A stretch of DNA of 64,000 nucleotides from Episyrphus balteatus (lineage: Eukaryota > Arthropoda > Insecta > Diptera > Syrphidae): the NCBI RefSeq assembly GCF_945859705.1, contig NC_079134.1:43082402-43146401 (forward strand), written 5' to 3'. Position 1 is the first letter of the stretch; each line of letters opens with the position of its first letter. Both the position numbers and the translations under genes were made by a program. Positions 37,801 through 52,800 of this stretch are shown here, one piece after another. The notes beneath the pieces were generated by a model. It had not been told where the DNA came from. It ran no database searches and worked only from the letters and a program-made list of their open reading frames with translations.

Positions 37801-40800
37801 CTTTGATGGCCAAAAAGATCTACTTTTTCAATAAAAACCAAGCAAATTTTATTATTTAATTTTCATTTGTAAAAAGCTTGTATAATAAAAGCGATATATG
37901 TAAGATTAAATTCAATAAACTTAAGAAAATATATCAAATTAGACACATTAAACAAATCTTATATTGTTGTAATTTGGTTTTTGAAAGAACTTATATTTTT
38001 GTCCGAAGAAATTGTTAGGGCTGAAATTCGCCAGAAGGGGCAAGTTGTCTATTCTCTCTCGAGTGCTAGCGCTCTCTTTTATGAAAAACTTCACCGTTTC
38101 AATTTTCAAAGCATCCAAACAGGAATTGAGTTGAAAAATTTAATTTAAGACTGTACTCAAACAGAACTTTTATGTTTGCAAATTGACATTTCAATAAAAA
38201 TAGGCGCGTCCCTTGAGAAGCAATCTTTAAATTATCGGATATTTTTAAACTGTTTTCACAGTTGTGAGACACAAATTGTATGAATATTTTCTTCAGATTT
38301 CCGGTTGGATCTTAAAATGTTAGTTATTTATTTCTTTTAAATTAATGATTGTCATGATTGACAGATTTCAAAGGTGCAAGTGTATTCATATCCATACGCA
38401 ATTACGTACTAATATGACTCAGTTTTCTATAACCACTGGAATTTTTCCAATTTTTATTTTATTCTTTCAATTAAACCACCTGTTTGTCAAATTATGCAAT
38501 TCAACATAATACAAAAACTCACATCGCACCAACTGTCAAATAAGTGTGCAAGCACACCTCCCGCGACTTTTAAAAGTTGTTGACCTATGCTCATTCCATT
38601 TCTATAGCCCAGAAATATTATTATTATTATATTATTAAGTTTTCTGTGTATATATTCAATCTAATATTACAACCTATATCCATTTGCATAACTAAGCAAA
38701 TTGTCCATATGCACGACAATAAATTTTTGCAAACGTTTTGATTTCCTTGAACTTGACAGCATTAAAAAACAAAACATTCCCGAGACGGATACTATAGACG
38801 TAGAAAACAAAAAAAAAAAAACTTTATATTCAAAGTATTTTACCTCCTGGTGAGCTCAATTTCATTAAATTAATTTAAAGCCGAGTAGTTGAAGGTCAAA
38901 ATATGGAATCACTATTATACACTGATGCACCCTACATTAACATTCAAATGTATAGATGACAGAAGGAGCTGCAGCCCCCTTTTAGTTCTATGCAATCTAA
39001 AGGTCAGTTGAAAGTAAATGCACTCCCCGAGTGAAATTGATTCAGATTTTTCCTACATTTGCGACAGCATCAACGGCAGCTGGAGCAAAGCTATGTACAG
39101 CACATAATGGAGATTCTCTCCGAGATTTCTGTTATACTGCGGATTGTGTAGCAGTGTTCTGATTTTTTTGTCTGACCAAATGACCCGACCATTGTCAATG
39201 ACACGTGACAGCTGACAGTGTCATTAGCAATGTGTCGGCATTTTTTTATTTTTATCTATGTTGCATTTGACAATTTAACATAGCCATTATATAGAGCTAT
39301 TTAAGCGCTGCAATTTTTTCGCTTACTGATAACAAAACGAAACGTAGGCGTAATAAAATTCTTTGTCTAAGATTTCGTTCTGTTTGTTTAGTACATTTTA
39401 GCTTGACCCTCAAGTTGTTGGTTTTTGTTGTTTCTGTTTTTTATGAGATGTTTGTGTGTTCTTATAAAGCGTAGGTATACAAAGGAATAGGAGATGAAGT
39501 GATATGACTGCGAAAAGTTGCACAAGCTTAATTTTAATTGTTTCAAATTGAGTACTGGCACCATGAAATATATAGAAATGTAAGCTTATGATTTTTTTCT
39601 TGTTGTAAGTATTCCTTTTTTTTCTAAAAAAAAATTCAATGATCTCATAAAACCAGATTGTTGCATCTTTTTTAAAGCAAGTGCGAGTGTGCATATTATA
39701 CATAAATGAGCAAAAAAGTAAATAAATACACAGAACATGCCAAGTTAAGTGGGTTAATTCATTCATAACAAAAACGATGTCAAGTTAAAGATGACACTTG
39801 TGGTACTTACATAAAGATATGGAACTTTTGATTAAAATTTACATTTATTATTGTTTTGACACGTTACATGTTTATCAGAACAGTTGGACTTTTGAAAGTG
39901 TCAAAAGATGAATCGGATTTTGAAAAAAAAAAAAGATTTAGAACTGTCAAAGTTGTCTAATAGAGATGTCAAATTTTATTATTAGATTAAAGTATGATTG
40001 ACATGAAAATGTGTTGTCACCTTAAGAACATTACATTTCTCTTTTCGGCTTGAGTTTAACTTAAGCCAGAACTATAATTGGCGGATGGAGTCGGATGCTA
40101 AATGTCAATTGTTGTTGTTTTCCATGAGTTTTCATCCGTCGAGTGCGGTTGCGAGCGCACTCGTCGGATGAAAACTTATGGAAAACAACAACAATTGACA
40201 GTTGCTTCCGACTCCATCCGCCAATTATAGTTCTGGCTTTAATGAAAATTATGTAATACAGATTTGACATAAGATTATGTAATAGCCGTGTTCATTTGAA
40301 GGTGGCAGAGTACTCATGAGTTGAAAACGATAATCTAGTACTATCATCAAAATCATTAGTAAAATACTCATAAGTACTTCAACACCTCCAAAAAAATGCA
40401 TCTGTTATAATAATGCCGCCTCCATAACGCGGGATGCGCTTGGCGCCATTTATCGTTTTTTATCCAAATACAATTATTACTTGTGGGAATCAAAGAAAGA
40501 CTTCTGTGATAAACATACAAATGTAAAGTACAAAATTTGATTCGTAGGAGGTTTGAAAATACAAAAAAAGTATTTCACACATGCAAGCAAGAACTTTTGG
40601 AACTTGAGTACACACGCGATAGATGGAATAATACTGAAATGAGATCTATTAAAATAAAAATTTGAAAAAAAAAATTCAATGTGAAGTTTTTAGAATTTAT
40701 TTTATGATATTCTTTTATGTTAAATCAGCTAAATTCTTTGTAGAGAGTATTTTATATTAGACGATTGACTGCGAAAAGTAATAAATTCAAACGAATGTGT

Positions 40801-43800
40801 TTATTACATTTCATTTAATAAAGAAATAAAAGATAAATTGCTTTGAGGTCACAAGTTAATTGTAGCAGATCTATGAGTTTGATAAAATGCATTTGCAACT
40901 GGAAAACTGAAATGAGTGCATTAAAAATGTATGATCTAATTGTGCAGGTCATAATTTTCATAATTTTTTGCACGACACATGTGGGAATTTGAAATGGACC
41001 ATTTGGCCTTCTGAAGAAATTTTTTGCACTTTTTTAGTTACTTTAGAAATAATGGAGAGATGATGACAATATTGCTCTGACTACTACAAGGAAATTGCTC
41101 TCACTTTTGAAAGTTATGCTAATTAAATAAAGTAAACAGACAGAACCAAAAACAAGCGAAGTAGGTGCTGAATAAACATATCCCGCCTCACTACGCGGAC
41201 TTATTTTGACAGTTCTGTTCAAAAAGTTCAAAGATTTTAAATTAGTTTAAAAATTTCCTATCTCTTTCTTACCAGGAAGTTCAAATGAGAAAGCAACGCA
41301 GAGTCGAGGGAGCATGTAATTTAGTACGGCACCTAAATCTTATAATTTTAGAGGCAGTAATGTCAAAATGCGTATTAATTTTGACACTTACATTTATAGA
41401 TAGTAATGCCAAAGTCCATAGAAAAAAAAAACAGAAACCCCAGCATTTCATTCTAAAAAAATGCCCATTCCTTTACTGGCACGGTGAATAGAATTGACGT
41501 ATCTGCTTTTTCGGTACCTTAAGGCAAACTTGTCAAAAAATAAACCTCTAGCTTAGAAATTGGGATCGGAAACTGAATAACAGTTTTACTTCTATAAAGC
41601 TTTACAAACACTTGTGTTGCTTCTGTAATGGTTTATAGAAGTCAAATTAATAGTTGAGTTGGTTCTTTAGCAGCGGAGCTCTGTTATCGCTAGCCAATAT
41701 ATATGTCCACTCATTACTTTGTTCTTGAATTGTCAAAGAATTCATTGAACAGTTCAACTAAATAGACCTCTGTCTGAATTTGAATTTACAATATTGAGCA
41801 TTAAAGACAATTCATCAATAGAATATAGAAACTACACACCATCATATCGGCACTTGAAAGAGATTAAATCATCAGGAAATAATCAGCAAAAACCAAGACA
41901 AGGCCCATTGAAAAATTCCATGAAATTAAATCCGATCTAAAACTAACCAACACCGCGCGCCAAAGTGAATAGCTTAATTAATTGTCCTTTTAATCATTCA
42001 GATCACTCCATAGATCAAACGTTCCTAGTTCAGTTGTTGACGCAAGTTGAAAAGTATGTTAAAACGAACACCACATAATATTTAAGTGTTTGACAATCAA
42101 AAAGATTGTATTCCCTTCTGCTGATGAAATATGAAATGGAATGGAAGCATTCAGTGAGATTTTCGCGCGCCACATGCCACACACAGTTTTAAATGATGCA
42201 TTTGGTTGCATTGCAATTCATTGATGCAACCGCCAACGCTGCTGTACTGATGCACTTGTGAATTATTATTGTAAGCTATCAAACGATCGCTATATAGTGT
42301 CAGTCATGTTTTTTTGATCTGCCAACGGACGCCTGGATGATGATGACATCATTCATAAAAATGGTGACTTGCGTTATCATTTGAGGTTTGTTTGTCCAAT
42401 CTTTTGATTTGAGAAATTTTATGTAAATGCGTTTGGGTATGCAGATAGGAAAGGAAAGAAAATAAATCTTAGTTGAAGCAGTCAAATTATGAATGAGTTT
42501 TCTCATTCTCATCCAATCCTCTGTATCTAAGTTAAGAGATAAAATGTGGGCAAAGATCGTAGGTACTATATAAAAAAAACTTTATAAATGCATAGATAGA
42601 TATATCATTTAATAAGTTTTCTACATAGAAATAGATAATGACAAATTGGCATTAATTGCATGACAGTGAACACGCTCTCTGGGTTTAATGAATGAAATGC
42701 AGCAAAGTGCATTGATAAGAATAACTTGGGGTCACTGATAATAATATTTTTAAATGTGATGTGTTTGAGTATGAACAAATTTGTTTTTGTGGAAGATTCC
42801 AACAGTTTTATTTAATTTTCATAGACAATTTTAAATAAAATCAAAAATTTGTTGCGTTTTTATTTATTTTTTTTTTTTAAATAATAACAAAACTAATCGG
42901 AGACTACCCAACTAACAGATTTTCAAAATTGGTAGTCGGGAATTTACCAACTTACATGATTACCCAACTTAAAAATTTGTTAGTCGGGAAGTGGGGATGG
43001 GAAGATTTGTATGGGCAAAATTACAATACCTACACTTTGGAATTTGAAGTGAGCTGTCAAATAGCAATCCGTCATGCAACGTATTCTATGGGTCACCCCT
43101 TTCTGTCCCATCTGTTAACTTCAACGGATTGATTAACGCAATGGACGCAACGGATTCTATGGGTTAGGGCCTTAAGTCAATGATAAAGAAATATTAAGTA
43201 TTTCTAAAACGTGTAGATGAGTAAACACAACAACAACCTCTGGAGGGATATTCCATCATATTAATCATTGATAAATTTATAAATTTCACATACTGGAGAG
43301 CTGTGTTCATTTTTAACGTTCCTTCGCTCTCCGTTTTTATGGTTGAGCCTTGGAAGCTCAAGCTCCAGTCAGTAAAAGTCTAACACACATTTAGGTAGTA
43401 GTCATATTCGACTGTAATTACTTAAATGTTATACTTTTCTTAGTATTCTGAACTATTTACAATAAAATATCGGTTAATAGTCGAATGGAGTCAGAAGGAC
43501 TTGACATTTAATACTGTAGTAGATTTTGGTGCCCAAGAGGAACACTCCACTTCATAGTTTATTACTGAACATAATATGCACAAATACAAATATATTTATT
43601 GCATTTTGTTTATAGTTATGACAGTTTAAAATTAAACATCATTTATCCATATCTGTCATTTTTTAAGAATTACAATTAAATTTAAATTAATCATGTCATG
43701 TTTGCTTCTAAAATAAAAGACGCATATTTTACAAACGTTGCATTTCTATTTTACATCATGACAAATTAATAAATTTCTACATCAAAGATAATATTTATTA

Positions 43801-46800
43801 ACTGTGTTTTTTTTTTTTTGTATAACAACACCCTTATCATCTGATTTCATTAACATAAAGCTCTCATAAGAAAAAAAAATTAAGTTATTTTTAAAAGCAT
43901 TACCCCATCAATCTCTGATTAATTGGTCTCATAGCACAGAGAAACGGACTCTCATATTCAACAACACTACAAAATATAATTGACGATTCAAATTCAGCAT
44001 TAAATGCAACACATGTCACAAGAAATAAAACAAATATATTTGTTCTCCTTATATTCCAACAGGGTTGCATCACTTTAGAGTACAAATATTCGATGAATGC
44101 AGGCGCTAGGATATAGGTCAACCTCTAGTAAAATTAATGGCAAAATTATTATAAAGCGCATAAGCATGTGGCAGTATAACAGTTTGTTTATAACGGAATT
44201 AATAATTAGAATAGTACTTGTAGGCTCACAAACTAGGAATGTTCTTAAAGTACTTTTGTTTTGTGAAAGTAATTTGAAACTAAAATAAACTGTTATAACT
44301 GTTATAAATCCTTTTAAACTGTCATCCTGTTGACATGTCTCGAATTTTCTTATTGTACAAATATTTCCACTACGTAAAAGTTGTTCCGAGGCCCAATCAA
44401 ATGTCATTTTGACACTGTTTTTGCACAACCGAATCTGAGATCTGATCCAAACAAATTGTAACAGACACTGAAGTGTGAAGTGTAATAGTCACTTCCTTTA
44501 ATCTAATGTGCATCAATTCAGTAGTTGAGAAGAGCATACTTCTCACTACCACACAAATCAATGTGATGTCAGTTTCATATCATACACCTAGAATTTTTTT
44601 TTAGTAAGAATCCCTTGCTTTGCCTGTGACATTGGCTGCAATATCTTCGTTGGATGATGCTATTTGTTATATCTGTGATGCATGTAAAGTATTTTTAGAT
44701 CAACAAAAAACCAAGAAAGCAACAAGTGGGCTGACGACTTGGAATATTCATATGCAAAACATCCATCCATCTTTAGTGAATTGCTATATCATCATCATAT
44801 CGTTCTTAGGTCATGCATGCATCGTTTAGTGCGATGAATGATTTCGGCAAATGAGAGCTAGGAGGCAACAAGAATGTCATCCTCATCATCATCCATCTTT
44901 TTAGCTAAAAGTCCTTGGTGAATGTGTATGGAATTGTTATTTATACTCAGTGAGGGTTGAGGTGTATCATGTCACAGTGTGGTTCCTTTATTTCTTTTAC
45001 TTCTGTTGTTTTTTGTGTCGTGTTGTTTTAGGTGAAACTCCCGGTAATGGTGATGTGCTCAGCAGATTTCTGATCTTAGGGGAATTTTCTTTCTTTTAAA
45101 AAGGAATAGGAGAGAGTCGGGCATTTTTAAATGTAGCAGCAATTCCCAACTAACAATTTTGCTTCTATACAGCTTTATGCAAGCAACATTTGCATGTGTC
45201 AATTTTTCTATTACACCTGACAGCATTGAAATTTTTTTTTCTTATAGCTGTGTTCCTTTAGGATTCACCAGCCCTCAATCGCCTTTAATATTTGCTTGGT
45301 GCCGAATAGTCATAACATAAATTGTACATGAAAATAATAGAACATTAACAGTTTATCCCAAGCTCTCCTATTTTAAAACTATTTTTAGTAGTTTATTATT
45401 CCAAGGAAGTCATACTGTTTTATTATGTCAGGAGAAAGACCCTAAAAATTTATTGTGTAGACAAAACGAATTATGTACTTTCTTTACAGTTAAACTTTAT
45501 AAAAGATGTATTTTCCTTCAAACCGCATTTAGAAAAAAAAATATGTCTCAAAATAAATCACAGCATTTGTTCATAGTGTAAACTAACCATAAAAATATGA
45601 CTTTTCAATATGAAAAATAAAATTGTGCTCTCTGTTGTTTATGCCTGTGGTGACAATTTCAGCTAAGTACACACTTACATGCGTACTTAAGGTGTCACTA
45701 TGCTCAATGCTGGCTGTGCGCGCCACCACCAGGGCGTTGATAGTGAAAACATGATCTTGATCTTCGTGGCCGTGGGACTAGTTTACCGTTAAGTAGGTGA
45801 GGAAATCCGATGCAATTGTAAGATTTTTTTATTTGTTTTGTTTCTTTTTTGCGAAGCAAATTTAAATCTGTGTGCGACCCTAATAATTCCATTTATGGAA
45901 AGATTTATCTTTTTAGTTTTGACATATTTTGGTTATTAATCTATTGTTTTGAGTAAAAATACTGTTTAAGGATATGGGTCAGTTTATTTACGTAAACTTT
46001 AAAGTAAATTTATTTGTTTTGATCTCAATTGAGATAAATTCGCAAATATGGTTTTGTTTGACAGATCATTAACTCAATAAATCCGTTTGAGTTAAGGCTC
46101 TGATTGGTTATCTGTCAAAAAATGATAAAAGTCCTCTTGGTTTTTGTGACAGCTGACATTGACAGCTAGTACATAAGGCCCTAAAAACTCTAAACTTTAG
46201 TTCTGATTCTGTTACGAGAGCATTCAACGTCAGATGAATTAGAAGAACATACAATATTGTTTTAAATAATGAAAAGTATTTGTAGAAAACTTTGAAAGTT
46301 GTTCAAGAATTAATGAAAGAATGAAGTTGGAACTCAAAAAAAAAAAAAAATGAGCGCATCCAGCACTAAACATTCGTAAAAACAAAAATTTCTAAAGCCC
46401 GTGTGATACTTCTTTTTTTTTTTTATTTTTCAATAAATCGATCGATAAAACAAAAATGTAGAAAAAAACAAATCCAATTCAATCACTTTTTAATCAAAAA
46501 TGACAGTGAAAGAATGACAATGGACAAACACCAGACACCAGAGACGTTCAACAAAATGTCCCAAAATCTAACACCAAAAGAAGTAAAAAAAATATTTTTG
46601 TTTTTATTTTATTTTTTATCTCAGAGTCACAAACAAACAACAAAACTGACACAATGCTTGAGACAATATAAAAATTGTTTTGCTATGCTATTTTTCTTCT
46701 TCTGACGTATCTGACAATAGCAAAAAAAAAAAAATGCCAAAGAATCTTCAAATGAAAGCAAATATACATAAATATGCTGTGTATTCGTGTAAGCGAAAAT

Positions 46801-49800
46801 GCAACTTTCTAGATAGAATGTTATGGAGCACAATCGTTTGCGAATGTGATGCTTGGGAGATGGGGCAAACTTCACTTTTGCCTAAGGCTCCTTATTGCTT
46901 TAAAATATGTGTGCCTATAATATCAAACCACAACCACAACAAGTTGGGGTCAAACTGTTGTTAAAAAGCCGGCTTAAAGAAAAAATTGTCTTTAAAGGGT
47001 GTTTTTTTGTGAAGTAAAATTCTTTGAAGAGCTAAGATTTTGAATGAAAAATTTAGGTTGGTTTGGTGGCTTACTCTTGCAACTTTTTAAATGATGGCTA
47101 ATTCTATCAATTTTCTATCAAACTTTTTGACAGCTAATTTAAGAAAAATCTGCTTGAGATTTAATTCCCTCCTGAGCACTAAAAAATTGTCCTAAAGTAT
47201 ATAAAACTATAGCTGAACATCCACTTTAAGCTCGTAATTGTAATAGATCACCGTGTGTTTGTCAAGGATGATACATGTTTGTCATCGACAACTTCTTCTG
47301 TCAGATATGTACGTCGTTGTCACACTTTGCATTAAAAAAAAACACCCTTTGCAATATTTTGCAGTTCCAAGCTTATGTATTCGGTTTTGTGCATATGATG
47401 GAAAGAACGGACAAAGATAAGATTATCTTAACTGCAGTTTTTTTTTTTTGTATTCTCTCATTCTTCTGAATCGTTTTGCATCCGATGATTTCTGGAGCAA
47501 TAAATAAGATGCTTGACTTAAAGAGTGAGCCAGTTGATGGGCCTTAAGTCATAGATTTTTTTTTTACAATGCTAAATTTGATATGACCAAGTATGATATA
47601 GCTTGAAGTAGTAAAGATATTATGCACGCAACAGAGTGCGTAAAATATGTATGGTAACTGATAGCTACAGATTTAAGTTGAGTTTTGGTTTTGAGAAATT
47701 TGTGCATAAGATTGAATAAGACCTGAAGAAGTATAGCGTGCTTTTAATCAAGACTTAAGACTCCAATATTTGGTAGAAGGTTCCGATTGTGCAATCAATT
47801 GATATGATGTTCTATTACGTTGTATGTGTTCTATTACATTCCTAAATCTGCCAAATTGAATCGCACATGGTAGAGCAATAAAAATCATAACGCGTGTGTG
47901 TTATTTCCTAAAGATGTTGATAATTTAGCTACGGTTTTGTTTTCTTAATTTTTGTCGGCTTTTTTACATTTCATACTTGTACGTTATACTTAAAACCAAG
48001 TAAATTATATATTTCTTCTGAATTGAAATAACAATATAAGCTAAAGATAAGCGTTAAAAACACATACTTTTATATGCCGGCACTAAAGAGGCTATCACAA
48101 TTCGATGTCACCTTTAACACTTAAATATAATACAATCAGAGCAGAATATTTTTGAATGAAACAAAACCAAAAAAAAAAATGTTGTCATTGGTCAGAACTC
48201 AATTCATGATTAAAAGACAGCTTGTTTAAAAATTTTATGAGAAAAAAAATAGCTTGAATCTAAGCAAATTTTGATAATAAATTATTGTATCAATTACAAC
48301 ACCATTTTAAATTACTTTGCCTTGATCTTATTAATATAAGCTGTATGTAAAATTTTTAGTTGATAAGCTATAGAAGACGCAAATCACACAGATTTTACTC
48401 AATATTTTTAGAGTTGACGCCATCGCAAAAAAATAATTTTTTATTATAGAAATCGTTATCGGTATATAGAATTAAGCATTTTTTGTTTTGACACGTGGTA
48501 AGAGTAATATAAAATTGTAAATTATTAAATTAAAACAAAAATTACGTATACGCCACCCGTCTAATTTGATTATTCTATTTTTAGAATTAAATTTAAACAG
48601 AAAGGAAATATTGTATGTTAAAAATTAAATTACTTGTACTCTCATGTTTCTTATGGGCACGTCACACCAACCTTACCATTAACAACCTGGACCTGTAAGG
48701 GTCAAACAGATCCCGGGGTCGGACTCAAAGTATCGGAATAAATAAGTGGGTCTGGTTCGTTGTACTCGAAACTTCTTTTTTGTGTGCCTGCTGGTAATTT
48801 TCTTTGGATCTACTCACTCATTTATGATAGCGGTATGGGTAATGGTTCATAATTATAAGCAAGCTATACACAGTTGACAGTTTGTGTACCTGTAGCAGCG
48901 TTCCTTAAGAGTTGATATACTACTCATGAGTAAAAATCTAGTACATTACTACACATGTCCATCTACTCCACAGTACACAAATATAAGTTAATATATTGCG
49001 CACGTTGTCAAAATTTGTGTGTTAAATTTCATAAAATCAAAGAGCTTGTCAAAGTGACAAATTTATTTTGAACTTTTTCACTTTAAAATAACTGACGAAA
49101 AACGCACAAAAACCGTATTAACCACGCAAACGACTAATTTTTTTTTAATATTTGACCATTTTCCGAAAAGAAGCACAAATAACATTTGTTATTTTTCAAT
49201 TATTTTTTTTAATAACATTTTATAAATTAAAATTTCCTGTTTACTGTTACATAGTAAATGTATGAATTTAAGGGCTGACAGATAGGTCTCCGTTTTTGAA
49301 ACATGCGCAAACTTGAAAAAAAAATTGAAACTCGGAAGTTATTACTATTATTTTACTATGTATCTACTCAAGTAGAAGTTCATGAATTGATTGTAGTATA
49401 CTAGATCTACTTATCATCTACTCATGAGTAGTCTACCACCTCAAAAGGAAGGCTGCTTTTTACCGACTTCCTCATAACTTTGGACTGAGTGAACCAATTT
49501 TGATAATTCTTTTTGTATTGGAAAGCTGGTGACTGCCATAACCATAAAACACAGTTTTGATCCATGGAAGTCGGTTTTGTTTTTGAAAAAATGCGGCAAC
49601 ACAAAATGATGAATGTGTCTCAGTGTTCGACTTATGAACACATTTTTTCAATGTTCTGTCTGAGAATAATTCATGAAATTCAATATAAAAATAGGTATGA
49701 CGGCATGAGCTTATGTTCAGAGTTACATAAGTTAAAGGATCTGCTTGGTTGGTTGTCAGAAGAAAGTCAAAAGATGGCTTCTAACTTTAAATGACAGCAA

Positions 49801-52800
49801 AGATTTTAAAAAAACTCTGAAATTTTTCAGCCCTTTAATTTTAACATGTGTGTTTATTTTGTGTGGAATTAAGTGGAGTCACTTTTATAGGAACTATCAA
49901 GCTTGCTTCATAACCTTAAAAGGTTAAGTCTCTCCAGATGGATCTTAATTCTTATGTCATTTATTCACTAAAAATGAATCTCGAAATTATAAAAATATTG
50001 AATGACAGTGTTCACATTTTTCTTATTCAACCTTATTTTTGACGTCTATTTGAAGTGCCTATGTATTTTTAATTTTTGACATTTGCTAGTTTGACATTAT
50101 GATTGTTTCCTGTTTTAACTGAATAAGTCTGTTTGGTTTCTTTTTGGACAAAACTATAAACCTGTCAAGCGGGTTGATGAAATTCTCTCAGCGGAAGAAA
50201 AAAGACAAAAAATGGCTACCTTCTTATGTAATTTCGTTATTTAATTTCAAAAGCTTCAATGTTAAAAGCCAGAAAAGGATTAAATTAAATAAACTTGAGA
50301 CAACATAATAGTCGTCACCGTCGTAGTCTGTATAGTTGTTGTTTAAGTGTAAGAAAATGTAACACTTTTGCTACGATACAAGACCATTTAAATAAATAAT
50401 ACTATGAGTGTTATGGAGTAAATAATAAAATTATGAGTAATTTCCATTAAGCTCAAGCAACACCTTTACAACTGTTCCAATTATTCGATTTTAAAACTGG
50501 ACCAAAAATAATGAAACGGTGGTAAACCTGGTTAAGTGGTTAATGTGTCAAAATTTTATATGGGTTAGACCCGTTTGTTTACCATATTAACCATTTAACC
50601 AGGTTTACCCAGAGCTTACACCGTTGCATGAATACCCCTAATATTCTATTGAATGCAAATAATGGTGAAGGATAAAAACTTAATTAAGGAAAAAAAACCG
50701 ATGTGACTTTGATTTTTATGGTTTCTTCAATAATCGTTCGGTGTTTTATAGAATACTTAAGTAAGGAAAATATTAACGAAAAAATATAATAATGAAGAAA
50801 TCCAAATTTATTTATCATTGCTAAAAATGCAATGCAAATTTAAAATTATTATTAATTGAAATTATGTTCTAAATATATCTTGCATCCGTCTTCCGTTTTG
50901 ATAATAATAACAATTATTATTTCACCATAGTCACAGACAGATTTAATTCAATTCGTTCATATATGTAGTATGTATAATTTTTTTTGTTTTGTTTAATAAG
51001 TTCACACATGAAGACCAATTGCGAAATAAGGTTATCACTTGGCAAGACGATAACCACCATCACAACATACAACATCCATGGACTAAATAGATTAATATTA
51101 TTCTTTGTGCTTGTTTTTCTGCCGGAAGCATGATTTCAAAATGTTGAAGGTTCTTAATAAGATTATTATGTATAATATTAAATTGCGCGCAAGTTTAATA
51201 TTCATCATATTCAAAAAATATATTAAAGCTTAAGTAACACATGTGATTTGAAACAAAAATTTACGCTTAATTTTTTTTGCAAGAACCAAAAAAAATTCTA
51301 ATCTAAATCGACTTTGATGATTTAAAGGTTATCCATAATAGATTTTTTGACCTATAAGTTTAGGTGATAAGAAAATATAATAATTTAAGGTAACTATGCT
51401 GAAATATTTTTGAAATTTGTCAAATTTCTAAAATTATTGCGTATTTGATGGTTTGGTTATGCATGACATGATATGGACCGTAATAGAATTGTTGTCAATC
51501 ACTTATGCCAATGCTATTTTTAGATTTAAGCTCGACCTAGTACTCCAAATACGTTTCCCAAGAAATTGGTCACATGATACTCAAAAGCAAAAAATGCATA
51601 TCTGAAAATGATTCATATTGTCAGTTATCATGTTTGTACCAAAAACCACAGATTTTTGTTATCCTCGGACTACCTAAACAAAAAAAAAAACAAATTACTT
51701 GCATAGATAATAGTATTCATTCGAAATTTTTAAAACTCTTTTAACTTATAATTTCAGACCTATAAATATCTTTTTTTTTTTACTTTTCTCATTCTTCTGC
51801 ATAGTTGAATTTTTGATCAACTGCAAGATTTATACATACTTTTTCATACACTTTTCATACATACAATCGTAGAATGCAGTAGATATCTCTTTTTAGTACT
51901 TCACCTGACACAAGGAAATTTTAACTATGTACAATAATGGATCAGAAAATGATTTCTAACAATAAGGATTTACAGAATTACGGAGTGGTAGTTTACTCAT
52001 GAGTAGATCATCTAGTACAATTTACTACTAGAACTACTCATGCTCTTCTTACCAAGTAGATACGAATTATATTGATTTCACTGAAAGTGCCTTTCATTAA
52101 AAATAGCTAGTAAACTACTAGTAGCACTTTTCCACCTCCTAAAAGGGAGGGTTAATAAAGCACTGCCTAGCTATTCATTATTAGAGCAGTGTTGCCAGAG
52201 AATTTTAGAGGCAAGGAGCCGAATTTTAGAAGTCTTGGAGCCAAAAATCGCCAATTTCAAAAATTGTTCATAAAAACTCATAATAATGTGTTTTGAACCA
52301 TTTTTTTTTTCATCATTTTTTTTTTTTTTCAACTTCAAATTAACTTAGATTATATGATAACATAAACAAAAAAATAAAAAAAAAATAAAAAAAGAAATAA
52401 TACTCTGTATTAAATTTATTAGACTTCAAGTTAGATTCTTTAATTTATTTTAGTAATAAATGACAAAACAAATATACCTACATTGTGGAAAAGTGGAAAC
52501 AAAATATGAGGCGTTCAGAATAATAACGGGTTAAGTCCATTTGAATTTTGTGCATTACTCTGAACTTTGAGAAGCTATTTCTCAGAAACTAAAGGAACTT
52601 TTGAAATAAATGTTCCACAGATCGATAGCTCTATATCTCCAAAATGTCTTTCTTTAATTTTATTTGACATAAAACAAAACCCTTAATTTTTAAGACCTTA
52701 AAACATCCAACCTAAAGACAAGTGGATTTGACCCATTATAATTCTGAACGCCTCATATGTATATGAATGAAAATGGAAGTAGGTACATTCACAATTCCGC

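Noticed and set aside
49461..49575. ACCGACTTCC/GGAAGTCGGT pair as a complete transposon
   Set aside because: Only the short ends match; no target duplication found. Kept as repeat-like sequence.
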